Assembly: GCA_016946835.1 (NCBI GenBank)
Contig: JACVTC010000010.1
Coordinates: 1,115,001 to 1,167,500 of the forward strand
From: Neocallimastix lanati (nom. inval.)
Lineage: Eukaryota > Neocallimastigomycota > Neocallimastigomycetes > Neocallimastigales > Neocallimastigaceae
Length of the DNA: 52,500 nt
Direction of reading: 5' to 3'
The first letter of the stretch is position 1. Each line of letters opens with the position of its first letter. A program made the position numbers and the translations under genes. Below the pieces are notes generated by a model. The model worked only from the letters and a program-made list of their open reading frames with translations. It was not told the DNA's origin and made no database searches. This document shows, one piece after another, positions 14,945 to 27,735 of this stretch.

Positions 14945-15420
14945 AAAAATTACATCATGAATTTCGTAGGACGAAATGACTTTCTAACTCTTCCCATTCA
15001 TTTCGATGATAACTCTATCTATGTGAAATAAAAAAATTATCATTTTATCAGAATCTTTATCAGAATTTCTTTCTTTCTTTGCCTTATCGTTTCGACATCG
15101 ACTGCCCGTAAATAACGATTGATCATTCATCATAAATAGACATAATTTTTGTTAAAGGAATTCCACAATCTCCATAAAATATGAAATCGAGAAAGAAGAC
15201 ACACCCTCTCTCACAAAAGGTGATTGAAAAAAAAAATTTATATTATTTAATGAATAGAACGCTTTCTTTCCCTCTGAACTGATCATTAAGATTTTCCTTG
15301 GACATTTCTGATGACAAAAAGGAAAAATTTTGATTATGATAATAAGATTAATTTTTCTATGTACTGTTGTGTCCTTCTTGGATACAGTATATGAAATCTT
15401 ATGGAAATAGAAGGGCTATA
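14945..15420. other. Orphan complexity island, possible ncRNA or short exon
   Basis: About 470 bp with normal base mixing between long homopolymer stretches. No long frame is present; the best is about 50 codons on the minus strand (ATG near 15131, stop near 14990), and several 20-25 codon frames lie on the plus strand. A perfect 7-bp inverted repeat ATTTCGT/ACGAAAT sits at 14961-14977. On the minus strand an ATGATGA box (15127-15133) is followed by CTGA boxes (15060-15063 and 15048-15051), as in a C/D snoRNA, but the candidate guide is a GAAA repeat and the terminal stem is poor. Function not determined. Confidence 0.4.
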
Positions 15421-16146
15421 CTATAGTATTATATTTAATATTTATAAATATAATATTAAATAAAAATATAAATTATTATGAGAAAACATAATAAAATATC
15501 ATTATAAAATCTATATATATTTATAATATATAATAATAATTAATAATAATTTATATAATAAAGAAATAAAAGTGTTATTAACTGAATTATCAAATTAAAC
15601 TTATTTTGATATTAACTAAACTATTAAAAAGTAACTACTTAACATAATAATCATAATCTATTCTAAAATATATTCTAGTTTAATCAATATTATTAGTGAT
15701 TATTATAATATTTTATATATTATAATATAAATTTTAAAACTACCTTTTTTTTTTTTTTTTTAATAATATAAATTTTAAAACTACCTTTTTCTTTTTATTA
15801 AATATTTTTATTTATTTATTTATTTATATAGAAAAATACATGAACGTAAATTTATATTTATTATTAATATTTATATTTATATTTATATTTATATTTATAT
15901 TTAAATATGTAAGTACATATATATATATTTTATTTAAGATTAAAAAGAAAAATTTTTTTTTTTTTTGTTTTGTATTCTTTTTTTTGTTTTTTGTTTATAA
16001 TTTTTTTTTTTTTTTTGATTTTTTGTTTTGATTTTTTTTTTTTTTGTTTTGTTTTGCTCTGTTTTGTTATTATTTTAATTATTATTAATAAATAATAATA
16101 ATGATAAAAAAAAAAAAAAAAAAAAAAAAGTTACTTTAAAAGAAAA

Positions 16147-16191
<45 letters not shown>

Positions 16192-16324
16192 AAAATATAT
16201 ATAATATATATTGATATAGGTTTAAATAACAATATTATTATTATTATTATTATGACTTTTTTTTTTTTTTTTTTTTTTTTTGTTTCTATAGTTGTAATAA
16301 TATTAATAATAATATACTATTTAT

Positions 16325-16357
<33 letters not shown>

Positions 16358-16682
16358 GTTTTTGTTTTAATTTTGATAAATCTTTTTTGTCTTTTTTATG
16401 TAAATTATTTTCTTTAAAGAAACAATAATAAAAGAAAAAAATTTTAAAAACAATAGATTCTATAAATTAAAAAAAAAAAAAAAAAAGAAATATATATAAA
16501 TATATTATAAATAAAAATAGAAGTAAACTAAAAATTCTATTTTTTTTTTAAAATATTTTATCTTTTTTTTTTTTTTTTTTTTTAAATAATTTTGTATATT
16601 ATAATAAAATAATTTTTATTTAATTTAAATAAATATTATTATTCTTTTTTCTTTTCCTTTTTTGTTTATTTTTTTGAAATAA

Positions 16683-16716
<34 letters not shown>

Positions 16717-17478
16717 GAAAAAAAGAAAAAATAATTTAAAAACTAAAAAATATAAAAATATATATATATTTATAAAAAAAAAATAATATATTAAAAAAAA
16801 AAAAAAAAAAAAAAGTAGATTGATAAATAATTGATAGTATAAATAAACGATAGTATGTATAATATTTTTCTATTTTTTTTTCTTTTTTTTTTTTTCTTTT
16901 TTTTTATATATATATAGGAAAATATATATATATAAATATATATATTTGGTTTTATAATATAATTTATATATATATATATATTTATAATTTCTTTTTTTTC
17001 CTTTTTTTTTTTTTTTTTTTTTGACTTTTGCTTAAATTATTATAATAAATGATTTATAATTATCTGAATTAATATTTTTTTTTTGTTCTCTTAAAGCTTA
17101 TATATATATATATAATAATAGTATTTATGTTTAAAATATAAAAAAAAAAAAAGTTTTTTTCTTTAATTAGAATAAAATATATAATCTTAATGATTTTTCA
17201 ATAAAAAATATTAATATAGATATATTTATGAAAAAAAAAAAAATAATAAAAAATAATAATTTTTAATTATTAATTTGAAATATAAGTAAATAAAAAAAAA
17301 AAAAAAATATTTCTTTTTTTTTTTTTTTTTTTTTTTTTTTGATAATTACGGATATACTATATATATTTTCTGTATTATTATTGTTATTATATTTTATGAT
17401 CCTGAATTTGATTTTGAATTTTTTTTTTTTTAAGATTTGAAAATTTTTATTTAGTTATATAAATAAAGAATATCTTCT
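15421..17478. other. Intergenic AT-rich DNA between convergent genes
   Basis: Dominated by T-runs of 20-40, A-runs, (TA)n and (ATTT)n. It separates the F-box-like/LRR gene (+) from the Sla1 homologue (-), so it holds both 3' ends. No gene seen. Confidence 0.75.
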
Positions 17479-20400
17479 TTAACGCATGTAGTTATTGCCT
17501 AAGTTAGAATTATACATTCCATAATTTAAATTTACGTTATTATTTTGATTTAAGATCATTTGTTGTTGTTGTTGTAACTTTAATAAATCACTTTGTTGTT
17601 GTAAACTTAATGCAGCGGTATTGTTAACACCACCCAGAGCTGGATTCACAAGGGTAGACTGTAAACTTGTAGCACCTAAACCAGTAGTACCTAAACCGGT
17701 GGCACCAAGTCCAGTAGCTCCCAAACTAGTAGTACCTAAACCAGTGGCACCTAATCCAGTAGCTCCCAAGCCTGTGGCTCCTAAACTAGTAGCACCTAAA
17801 CCAGTAGCACCAAGACCAGTTGTAGTACCTAAACCAGCTCTGACACCTAAACCAGTTGTACCAAGACCAGTATTAAGTCCAGTAGCACCTAATCCGGCTG
17901 TGGCACCTAAGCCAGTAGCACCTAAACCAGCTGTTGCACCTAAGCCAGTAGCACCTAAACCAGCTGTTGCACCTAAGCCAGTGGTACCTAAACCAGCTGT
18001 GACACCTAAGCCAGTAGCACCTAAACCAGTTGTGGCACCTAAACCAGCTGTACCTAAACCAGTTGTGGCACCTAAGCCAGTTGCACCTATACCAGCTGTG
18101 GCACCTAAACCAGTAGCACCTAAACCAGCTGTAGCACCTAAACCAGATGTTGCACCTAAGCCAGTAGCACCTAAGCCAGTAGCACCTAAACCAGCTGTAG
18201 CACCTAAACCAGATGTTGCACCTAAGCCAGTAGCACCTAAGCCAGTAGCACCTAAACCAGCTGTGGCACCTAAACCAGTAGCTCCAAGACCAGTATTAAG
18301 ACCAGTAGCACCTAAACCAGCAGTAGCACCTAAACCAGTTGCACCAAGACCGGTAGCACTAAGACCAGTCAAACTAGTAGATGGAGATAAAGATGCTGAT
18401 TTATTGATACCAGAATATAAATTAGTGGAAGATAAGGAGTTGTTAAGGCTAGAATTACCAAGACTATTTAAGCTGGTAGAAGATAAAGAATTGTTAATAC
18501 TACTACCAAGAGAATTTAAGCTTGGGTTAGATAATGAAGTATTCAATCCAGTAGTTCCAAGGCCAGCAGTTGCTCCAAGACCAGCATTTAAGTTAGTATT
18601 GGATAAGGATGAATTTAATCCTGAAGTACCTAAATTTGTACTTCCAATACCACTTAATTGATTATTCATACCGTTTAATCCACCTGTTAAGCTAGCAGTT
18701 GTATTGGTAGAAATATTAGTATTAATAATAGATCCCATACTTGGATTTGAGATATTTTGAACCTTAGTGGTTTGACGAACAACAGTGGTTTGAATTTGTT
18801 GATTTTGAAGTGGATTAGAAATAATCGTTTGAGTAACAGTGTTGGTATTACTAAGTGGACCGAAAGCACTAGCATCCAATGGATTAGAAGCTGAGGTTAA
18901 TGCAGTAGAAGTTAAGGCAGTAGAAGAAGATTGAGAGGCTGCCTTCATGCCCTTTAATGGATTTAAGTTTTCAAATAAATCATTTGCTGAAGTTGTATTG
19001 GAGTTGCTATTGTTATTTAAGAAGTTGCTACTTCCAGTAAATTGTTGCTTAACAATAGTTAAACTATTACTACTATTTATTGAATTACCAGTGTATTGGT
19101 TTTGAATAGTCATGGAACCACCAGTTCTTTGATTAGAAATATTACTAATGGAACCACCAGTTTTCTGAAGAGAAATATTATTCATAGAACCGCCAGTCCT
19201 TTGGTTACCAATATTACTCATAGATCCACCGGTTAATTGGTTAGAAATATTGTTTATACCGTTCATATTATTATTCATGTTATTCATATTATTCATGTTA
19301 TTCATATTATTATTCATGTTATTCATATTATTATTCATGTTATTCATATTATTATTCATGTTATTCATATTATTATTCATGTTATTCATATTATTATTCA
19401 TGTTATTCATATTATTATTCATGTTATTCATATTATTATTCATGTTACTCATATTATTCATGTTATTCATATTATTATTCATGTTACTCATATTATTCAT
19501 GTTATTCATATTATTATTCATATTATTCATGTTATTCATGTTATTCATACTATTATTCATGTTATTCATATTGTTATTCATGTTATTCATATTGTTATTC
19601 ATATTGTTATTCATATTGTTATTCATAGAATTACCGGTGTTTTGTTGACTAACAGAACCAGTTAAAAGATTTTTATTAGATTGACTTGGAGACATGATGG
19701 CAGTAGTTGGTAAACTTGGAGTACCAGTAGGTACAAAGTTTAATCCAGTACCACTTGTTGGAATTAATGGAGCTGGGAGAGTGTTCATCTTTGGTGGTTC
19801 TGGTTTCTTTGGAGTAGTAGATGTATTATTGAAAGCATTTAAGCTAGAAGAACTACTACTGTTACTGACGGTCCAAGCATCATTATCAAAACCACTACCA
19901 ACTTGTGGCATTTTCACTAAAGCAGAATTATTCTTTAATTCATTAGTATCCCAATTTAATTTTTTAGATTTATCGGTTGGACGTGGTCTACCCGATGGAG
20001 TAGCCCAGTTTTCACCTGGGAATAATTCTTCAGATTTTGTGGAGCCAACTCTAATTCTTTGAGAAACAACATTATCATGTTTAATAGTGGTCTTCTTACC
20101 AACTCTTGGGGAGGTAGAAGTTAAAGCTTGTTGAATCTTTTCAATTTCATCAAATGTAATTTGTTTATCTTGATTTTGCTCTATAAGTAAATTAATTAAA
20201 TAGAGTAATGAAATGATTTATATAAAATAATATATATATATATATAATATATATATTTTAAATTAAAATAAAATATTAATTTAGTAATTATAATTATTTT
20301 TTTAAATTAAAATAAAATATTAATTTAGTAATTATAATTATTTTTTTTTTTTTTTTTATAATATTTATAATTTTAGTAATAATAATTTTATATTTATGTA

Positions 20401-21489
20401 TTTATATATTAAAATATTTAATATAAATTATTATCACAATATTTACTCTTTCTAGCAGATGGCTTTGAGAAGACTGGAACCTTTTCATTCTTAGCTTCAT
20501 TTTCTTTTCTTTCTTTTTCCAATCTTTCTCTTTCCCTTTCATTTTCCATTTGAATGGTCATATTAATAGCTTCATTATCAATTCTTGGTAAATTTGAAGA
20601 AGATTTAACTCTAGTAACAGTCTTTTTATTTTCTTCTTCTTGTAATTTTTTAGCCAATTCGGCATCATTTTGAATTTGTTGATTCTAAGAAAAATAATAA
20701 TAATAATTTAAATAAATTATTTTAATTAATTATTTTTAATTAAACCATTTTATAAATAATAATTATTCCTATTATTATTATCTCTACAATTATTTTCTAT
20801 TATTATTTCTATTATTATTTCTATTATTATTAATATTTATTACTAGTATATTACTATTTCTATTGATATATATTTAAATTAATGTATTAAATAAATATAC
20901 ACTTACAACATCCTTCTTTTCATTTATTTCTTTAATATGATTTAAAATTAAAGGAATATCTGAAGGTTCAATATTGAAAGTACCTAATGAATTTTCATCT
21001 AAGGATTTTATAATGGTCTTACTTAACATATTTTTAACGAAAGTCTTTGCATACTTTTCAGCTTTCTTTTCTTCAATCTTAGATTCAACAAAGAAGTTTT
21101 TCCAGTTAAATCCACGGTAAACGAATTTATTTCTTGGTTGACTCTTATTTGGACTCTTTGGAATTTCTGGAACCTTTCTAGTGGAAGCTGGTGGTGGTGG
21201 AATAACCATTTTATGATCTTTACCAACAAGAGATTTAATATATTCCACATTCTTTGCATCTAATTTATCAAGTGGAACAGCAATCTTTACACCATTAGCT
21301 TTATGTAAGTGAACCTTATCACCAACTAAACCTAAAAATTCAGCTTCAACTTCAAATGAACCAGTCTTATCAGTCCAAACACAAAGATTTTCCTTGTCTG
21401 GTTCTGTTTATATTAAATTTATCAATATTAAATATGTTTGAAAAACAATATATAGTTTAATTTAATTAATATATTTTATTTTTATATTG

Positions 21490-21532
<43 letters not shown>

Positions 21533-22576
21533 AGTATTATTATTAAAATTATATTATATTCATTAATATATAGAGTTAATAAATAATATAGTATTATTTT
21601 TTAACAATTTATAAATTATATTTTTTAATTACTCTTTAATTTAGCATATTTATCTGGTTCTATTGTTTATTAATTTTATTTTAATAATTTTAATAATTTA
21701 AATAATAAATTATAATTAATTTTATATTTAATTTAAATAATAAATAATAACTAATTTTATATTTAATTATATATATATTTTAATGAATATATAAAATAAA
21801 TAATTACGTGGTTGTTGTGGGGGTGGAATAGGTTGTTGTTGTTGATTTGATTCTAATTCAACTGCACCATTTAAAATATCTGGTTCAATAATATTACCTT
21901 TTAATACAAAAAAAAAAAAGTAAAAAAATTATTAATTGATTTTTAGTATGAATTAAATTTTATATTTTAAAATATTCAATTTCACAAAATTTATTATATT
22001 TTATTATTTTATTTTATTTTATTTCCTAGTTTCAATAACTAACCTGCAGATCTAACATGTTGTGGTTTATTTAACATTTGCTCATTTCTAATCTTAGCTA
22101 ATGCACTTGGCGGACCAATAACCTTATTAGCTATTAGATTTTTTTTTTAATTTTTTTTTTGATTTTTTTTTTTAAAAAAAAAAAAATTTATTAAGAAAAA
22201 AAATAATTATTTAAATAATTATAGTAATGTATAGAATAACTATTATCATATATATTAAAAACTTACTAAAAGTTCTAACTGGGATGACTGGTTGATCTTC
22301 TTCATCTTAATTAATAAGAAATAAAAATGATCATTAATATTTAAGAAATAATATCATTTATAAAAAGAAATTTTAATTATTATTTATATAATTATTTTTA
22401 AAAATTTTAAAAATAATATATTATTATCATACTTCCTGGACCATTTGGAAGAACCGGAGCAGCTATTAATGAAATAAATTATTAAAATATTGTTTATTAA
22501 TAAATTTTTATTTAATAAATAATTTTTAATTTAAAAAAAAAATTTTCACTTACTGTTTTGTCTAGCAGCTTTAATT

Positions 22577-22619
<43 letters not shown>

Positions 22620-24491
22620 TTTATTATTATTATTTTGTTTCGTTTTGTTTTTTATTCAGAAAAAAAAATAAAATAATATTAATAAATTAATACATTTTTC
22701 AATTTATTATTTAATACATTTATTTTTTTTTTTTCTTTTTATTAATTATTTAATGAATTATATAGTAATACCCATATTTGGCCTTTGTGGAAGGGCTGGT
22801 GGAGATTGCATTGTATCTCTGTCTGGTAAAACCGGTGGAACTATTTAATAAAATAATATAAATAATAAATTATTTTTTTAATTTGTTATTTATTTTTAAA
22901 ATAATTAATATATAAATATATTAAATAATTAATATAATATTTTTTTATTTTTTATTTTTATTCAAAAAAATAAAAAATTTTTTTATTTACTATTTAAAAC
23001 ATTTATTTATTTATTTATTTATTATTAATTATTTAATGAATTATATAATAATACCCATATTTGGCCTTTGTGGAAGGGCTGGTGGAGATTGAATTGTATC
23101 TCTGTCTGGTAAAACCGGTGGAACTATTAATTATTATATAAATAAATAACAAATTTAAAAAAAAAAAAAAAAAAGGATAATTTAATATTTATATTTTTTA
23201 TATCAAATATATAAATATGTTATATATTTAATATAAAAAAAATAATTATATATATATATATTTCTATTTTAATTTTAAAAAATATATACCATCAGTAGAA
23301 ACTGGAGCTGGTGGAACTAATAAAAATTTAAAATTTTAAAAAAAAAAAATCAAAAATATTTTTAATAAAATTAATTATTATTATATATATTATTATTTTT
23401 ATAATGATATTGATCTTAAAACAAATATTTATTATATGTATGTATAAAAAAAATTAATAATAAATTTATTTACTTCTTGGTGGGAGATTTGGTTGAGCCT
23501 AATATTCAATAATAAAAAAATTTTTTTATGAATTAGTATACACTTTTTTAAAATTTTATTCTATTATTACTAAATAATTTAATTCATATAAAATAAATTC
23601 AAATATATAATATTTAAAAAATAAATATTTACTTGTGTTTCATCATAAACTTCTTCCTCCTCCTCTTCTTCTTCATTACCTTGGCCTGGTACCATAACTT
23701 CAATATAAGTTTTTGGAACCATACCTTCTTTACCATTCTTTGAAACAACACGTACCTTCCACCATTCTGGATCAGAATCATCTAAAATAATAACATTATC
23801 ATTTTCATGAACGGTAACATCACCTTCTATATTAGCTTCATAATCGTATAAAACTTTAGCAATCTTTGGTGGACCAACTTCTTGTTCTTGTTCTTCTTCT
23901 TCTTCTTCTTCTGCTTCTTCTGTTACTTGAACTTGTTCAACTGGTTCAGGTACAACTTTATTAGCTAAAGTACTAATTGCTTCAGCTGCAGCATTGGTAG
24001 TATTAGTTGGTCTAATTTTACTTTTCTATATTTATTTATTTTATTTAATTATTTATTTATTTTATTTAATTTGAATTTGAATTTGATTATTTTAATAAAA
24101 TTCATTATTTAAATATTTTATTAAATTAATATTATAAAATTTATATTAAATAATATATATTATATATTTTTATATTATATATCCAATAATTAAAAATAAT
24201 TAAAAATATAATTCATTATATTAATTTCTATTTACCATTTGAGAATCAATAATTTCTTTAGCAAGAGCATCAATATTAGTCTTAGTTCCTTCAAATTCAT
24301 GAACTTCAATTCCAAAATTAAGAACTAACTTCTTAGATTTTTTGTTCTTGAAAAATTTTAAGCTGTTAAGTTCCCATTGTTGTATTATTTTCTTTAAAAT
24401 TATAATTATAAAAAAAATTAATTTTTCATTAATAATTATTATTTATTTAATATATATATTATAGATATTATATAATTTTAAAAAATTATTA

Positions 24492-24576
<85 letters not shown>

Positions 24577-25776
24577 AAATTGTTAATACTAACCTTTTCC
24601 GAATCACATAAATAAATATTATCAGAATTGACACCTAATTTACCCTTTCTAATTTCCTTACCCTTTTTCTTCTCAATTTCCTATATAATTTATTATATTT
24701 ATATTATAATATTATTAATACATTTATATTTTAAAATATATTTAATATTAAACATTTTTTATATATATGCATTTCATTTTATATTTATATTTATATAAAC
24801 TCACAGTAACATCATAGTATGAAATATTAGATGGGCCAGAAAGAGATTCCTCAGCAGCAGCTAATAAAGCATTTTTGAAATTTTGAGCATTAACCTTAGA
24901 AGCTTCTTCATCCACAATTTCTTCAACTACAGCTTCTGGTTCTTCAACTTCTTGGACAGCTTCTTCATTCTTCAAATATATATATTATTCATATTTATTA
25001 TTTATTAATATTATGAAAACTTTAAATTTTTTTATGTTAATATTATTTTATATTATATTATACTATTCCTACTTGTTGTTCAAGTTCAACACCATCTTCT
25101 TGAATATAACTAGCTGGACATTGACCATATTGTTTATTTTTTTCAATTATCCACCAATCATTATCAATTTTATATACTATATTAATTGACTCATCTTCAA
25201 TTAAATCAATTTCATCTTCTGTTTGAGCTTCATAATCGTATAATGCAATACCTTTACCAATTGGGGTTAACTATTAATTATAAAAAGTGACAAATAAATA
25301 TATAATTATTATATTTATACATTATTTTACAACTTATGTAATTAATTATTTATAGTTTTATTTTATAAAAGCATCAATATATAAAAATTAATATAATTAT
25401 AAATTTTTTTTTTTTTATGATACTTTATATAAATTATAAAAATTTTATTTAAAATTTTTATTCCTAATGTTTGTAAATTATACTTTTTTATTCTTATTAT
25501 ATTACATTTTTTTTGTTTTATTTTAAAAATTACTATTTTAATATTTTTTTTTACCTCTTCAACATATGAAATTGGTACATCACCGGATGCTTCAGTTTCT
25601 GAATGTTTGGCTACCCACCAATCGTTCGATTCTTCTGAAGTTTGTCCTTCTTCATCAACTCCACTCTTATCAGTAATAAATAAAATATCACCTTCAGCAA
25701 AAGCTAATTGCTCCTTAGCATCTGCTTCTTCAGGAGTAAAGTCATATAATGCTCTGCAAACAGAAACAAAAACCAT
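17479..25776 (-). CDS. SLA1: Sla1-like endocytic adaptor (SH3 x3, SHD1, SHD2, repeat tail)
   Basis: Clathrin/actin endocytosis adaptor of the fungal Sla1 family. Nineteen exons (high to low coordinate): 25776-25555, 25270-25073, 24969-24805, 24680-24594, 24391-24236, 24025-23633, 23498-23474, 23316-23290, 23123-23055, 22840-22772, 22568-22554, 22462-22433, 22305-22267, 22130-22044, 21897-21808, 21659-21633, 21403-20907, 20684-20447, 20180-17479. They join in frame to about 1711 residues. SH3-1 is at residues 7-70 (CRALYDFTPEE), SH3-2 at 79-135 (GIALYDYEAQT), SH3-3 at about 329-387 (AKVLYDYEANI). A proline-rich linker spans 408-567. SHD1 is at about 570-626 (EVEAEFLG, HKANGVKIAVPL), the NPFxD-binding module in yeast. 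SHD2, SAM-like, is at about 664-728. The tail carries LxxQxTG-like repeats, the Ark1/Prk1 target type in yeast. Yeast Sla1 is about 1240 residues; the excess is the Met/Asn and Gly-Leu-Ala-Thr repeats. The very small exons 7-16 are the least certain part. Confidence 0.88.
17680..18370 (-). repeat. Coding GLGAT repeat in the Sla1-like tail
   Basis: About residues 1415-1645 are built from degenerate copies of Gly-Leu-Gly-Ala-Thr, often as GLGATGLGAT or GLGATAGLGAT. The codons vary, so this is not a fresh microsatellite. A Thr every five residues could give many phosphosites. Because the repeat has no stops in other frames, a long antisense Pro/Ala/Val/Lys frame appears on the plus strand; I treat it as a shadow. 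Confidence 0.9.
19020..19240 (-). repeat. LxxQxTG-like repeats in the Sla1-like tail
   Basis: About residues 1125-1198 contain a series such as SNQLTGGSM, GNQRTGGSM, SLQKTGGSI, SNQRTGGSM, QNQYTG and KQQFTG; an outlier SQQNTG lies before the Met/Asn block. In yeast Sla1, LxxQxTG repeats are phosphorylated by Ark1/Prk1 kinases. The QxTG core is kept, while the leading Leu is replaced by Ile in several copies. Confidence 0.8.
19255..19640 (-). repeat. Coding Met-Asn-Asn repeat in the Sla1-like tail
   Basis: About residues 991-1120 are almost only Met and Asn (MNNMNN, MNNNMNN, occasional Ser, Gly or Ile), a 9-21-nt tandem repeat in frame. It is a disordered, prion-like low-complexity block next to the QxTG repeats. 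Plus-strand frames through it are shadows. Confidence 0.9.
22772..23123 (-). repeat. Tandem duplication of a 69-nt exon with flanking intron
   Basis: Exon 9 (23123-23055) and exon 10 (22840-22772) of the Sla1-like gene are 283 bp apart and nearly identical, differing by one Ile-to-Met codon in a PPVLPDRDT..SPPALPQRP segment. The adjoining intron (TTTAATGAATTATATA..TAATACC) is also shared, so this is a recent genomic duplication. Both copies are phase 1-1 and keep the frame. Confidence 0.9.
24494..24571. repeat. (ATT)n microsatellite in Sla1-like intron 4
   Basis: About 26 ATT triplets inside the intron between exons 4 and 5 of the Sla1-like gene. Confidence 0.95.
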
Positions 25777-27085
25777 TTTCCTTTAATAATATTATTTGCT
25801 TTTCTTTTTTTTTTTTTTTTTTAATTTTTTATTTTATTATAAAATGAATATTCTATTGGTATATAATCTATAACTCTATTTAAATAAATTTAATTGATAT
25901 AATTAATATTTTATTATATACTAAATTTTAATATATAAGTTTAAATATTTAAAAAAAAATAAAAATAAAAAAAAAAAAAATAAAAAAAAATAATTATTAC
26001 TGTCTAACTTTTTTTAAAGAAAAACAATAAAAAAAAAAAAAGCGTTTATTCGAATTACTGTTGAATAATTTTTATTAATATATATTATTTTTCTATTAGT
26101 CAAAGATATTCTATAAGGTTATTAATGATTTATTATTCTTAAATATATATGGATGAGATTTTTATGTTTTAGAAGTTTTTTTAATTATTTAATTTATTTA
26201 TGTCTTATTGTATATATTAATATTGATTATGTAATTTTTAAATTTATATTATAAATATATAAAAAAAAATAATAATACAGTAAAAATATATATATAAGTA
26301 TATAAAATTTTAAAATAAAAATATATATTTATAATTTATTAAATTTATTAATATAAATTATTAGAAAATAATTATTAATTTTTATAAATTTTATATACCT
26401 ACCTATTTTTTTATTTTAATTATAATAGACTTCTAACATTATTAAATAATTAAAAAATTATATCTACGAATTTTGATAATTATAAAATAAAAAAAAAAAA
26501 TCTATTGATAACAATAAATTAAGGTATTAATAAATTTGATATATATATAGTATATTTTATATTAAAAAATATAATAATTACTTTATTATTTTTTTTCTTT
26601 TTACTTTTAACTATTAATTTGTTTTGTTTATTATGTATTATGTTTATTTTTTTTTAAAAAAAAAAAAAAAAAAGAAAAGAAAAAAGAAAAGAAATAAAGA
26701 AAATTCAAAATAATAATTAATAGTATATAAATATTCTTTATTATAATATCAAATTAAATATAATTTTAATTCTTTCTTATTTTTTTTTTATTTTTTTTTT
26801 TTATTTTTCTTTTTCTTTATTTTTATTTTTTATTATTATTTTTTTTATTATTATTATTATATATTTATTTACAATTTACGTTTATTTAATTAAAAAAAAA
26901 ATAAAATAATATTTTATTTTTTTTTATAAAAATTATTAAAGATGATATTAACGAAAAAAAGAAGAAAAAAAATTTAAATCAAGAAAAATAATTTTAAAGA
27001 TTAATAATTATAAAATTATGATATTGTATAAATGTATAAATAAATTTAATATAAATAATAAAATTTTTAATTTTTTAATTTTTTA
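25777..27085. other. Upstream region of the Sla1-like gene, AT-rich
   Basis: Holds the promoter and 5' leader of the minus-strand Sla1-like gene. I see A/T runs and AT-only sequence but no recognisable promoter motif and no other gene. Confidence 0.7.
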
Positions 27086-27089
27086 ATTA

Positions 27090-27735
<646 letters not shown>

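Noticed and set aside
15048-15133. C/D box snoRNA on the minus strand
   Set aside because: C-like and D-like boxes are present, but the guide region is a GAAA repeat and the terminal stem is only about three pairs. It is reported only as a possibility within the island.
17621-18661. 346-codon plus-strand frame rich in Pro, Ala, Val and Lys
   Set aside because: It is antisense to the GLGAT repeat of the Sla1 homologue. The repeat lacks stops in this frame, and the frame has no independent domain, promoter or splice support.
19237-19665. Plus-strand His/Ile and Phe/Leu frames
   Set aside because: These are reverse-strand translations of the Met/Asn repeat of the Sla1 homologue.
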